34,811 bases of DNA from Hyphomicrobiales bacterium (GTDB lineage: Bacteria; Pseudomonadota; Alphaproteobacteria; Rhizobiales; Beijerinckiaceae): positions 1 through 34,811 of the forward strand of contig JAPLOW010000042.1 of NCBI GenBank assembly GCA_026400555.1, in the 5' to 3' direction. This document shows, in pieces, positions 34,457-34,811 of this stretch; within the stretch, counting starts at the first letter, position 1, and every line of letters starts with the position of its first letter. Position numbers and translations under genes: made by a program. The notes under the pieces were generated by a model. The model saw only the letters and a list, made by a program, of their open reading frames with translations. It was not told the origin of the DNA and made no database searches.

Positions 34457-34811
34457 AGATGTCTCCTGCCTTCGACGAAGGTCATCGAGACCTTCGCGAT
34501 ATCGTGAATGTCCGCCAGCGGATTGCCCGCGACAACGATGACGTCGGCAAGCTTGCCCACTTCCAGCGTTCCGATCTTGCCATCGAGCTTGTGGATCCTT
34601 GCCGGCACGACCGTGGCGGACCGGATGGCGTCATAGGCGTCACGCTTGACGCCAAGCTTGATCATGAAATCAAGCTCGGGCGCGATGACATCATGCTGCA
34701 CGGCCGGGCTGCCGCAGTCGGTTCCGAAGGCGATCGGGACGCCGGCCTTCGCGGCCGCGACATTCCCGGCATAGCGCGCCGGATCGGCCGCCATGCGCTG
34801 ACGTTCGGCCA
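34453..34811 (-). CDS. Amidohydrolase, C-terminal part (5' end beyond window)
   Basis: The frame is open through the right edge; only the last ~118 residues are present. AGVPIAFGTDCGSPAVQHDV carries the metal-ligand Asp of the amidohydrolase fold. RSATVVPARIHKLDGKIGTLEVGKLADVIVVAGNPLADI is the standard C-terminal ending of imidazolonepropionase-like / Xaa-Pro-dipeptidase-like amidohydrolases. The stop overlaps the aminotransferase ATG as ATGA, so it is an earlier gene in the same operon. The reaction is probably hydrolysis of an amide, lactam or peptide bond. Confidence 0.85.
   Translation of the reverse strand, partial: AERQRMAADPARYAGNVAAAKAGVPIAFGTDCGSPAVQHDVIAPELDFMIKLGVKRDAYDAIRSATVVPARIHKLDGKIGTLEVGKLADVIVVAGNPLADIHDIAKVSMTFVEGRRHL

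Overview
The window is GC-rich, densely packed alphaproteobacterial chromosome. Gene content and style suggest a soil- or plant-type Hyphomicrobiales (Rhizobiales) member: family 1 and family 5 ABC importers, Gfo/Idh/MocA dehydrogenases, hydantoinase/oxoprolinase pairs, and long operons with 4-nt stop/start overlaps. The genus cannot be fixed from the sequence. There are no rRNA, tRNA, IS or CRISPR features. No gene-free stretch exceeds 300 bases. Almost everything is on the minus strand; the clear plus-strand genes are an oxidoreductase and an RraA-like gene at 17-19 kb, plus one small ORF near 11.9 kb.

Left block (1-4758, minus): an amino-sugar catabolic operon in the order nagB, a SIS-domain sugar isomerase, nagA, a neutral-ceramidase-like hydrolase, and the solute-binding protein of a family 1 ABC sugar importer that runs off the left edge. 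The enzymes overlap one another, so they are probably co-translated. The unusual member is the ceramidase-like gene, which suggests that an N-acylated amino compound is the real substrate.

Second block (4858-11694, minus): a peptidoglycan-binding/peptidase-like protein whose expected catalytic Cys is Ser, a small membrane protein and a small secreted protein. These are followed by a compact three-gene unit: a SARP-type winged-helix/TPR regulator, a PAP2/haloperoxidase-fold enzyme with a (GTS)9 N-terminus, and a subtilase with a large insertion and no signal peptide. A short peptide-coding repeat (RFTVSSRAL-like) occurs three times in and around this block.

Decay zone (12.2-16.9 kb, minus): a family 5 solute-binding protein pseudogene, an aldo/keto reductase, a frameshifted GNAT gene, an intact 2-aminoethylphosphonate:pyruvate transaminase-like gene and the C-terminal remnant of a DMT transporter. 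This looks like a locus losing function.

Right block (16.9-34.8 kb): a plus-strand Gfo/Idh/MocA dehydrogenase and RraA-like protein face a long minus-strand series. From upstream to downstream the series is amidohydrolase (cut by the right edge), class I aminotransferase, Gfo/Idh/MocA, SDR epimerase, dppD-like and a broken dppF-like gene. A 235-bp regulatory gap follows, then class V aminotransferase, dppB-, dppC- and dppA-like genes, hyuA, hyuB and a D-2-hydroxyacid dehydrogenase. It reads as uptake and breakdown of a peptide-like or cyclic-amide amino compound. Two TTGT-N3-ACAA palindromes of the FadR/GntR type, one before the RraA gene and one before the class V aminotransferase, suggest shared control by a regulator encoded elsewhere.
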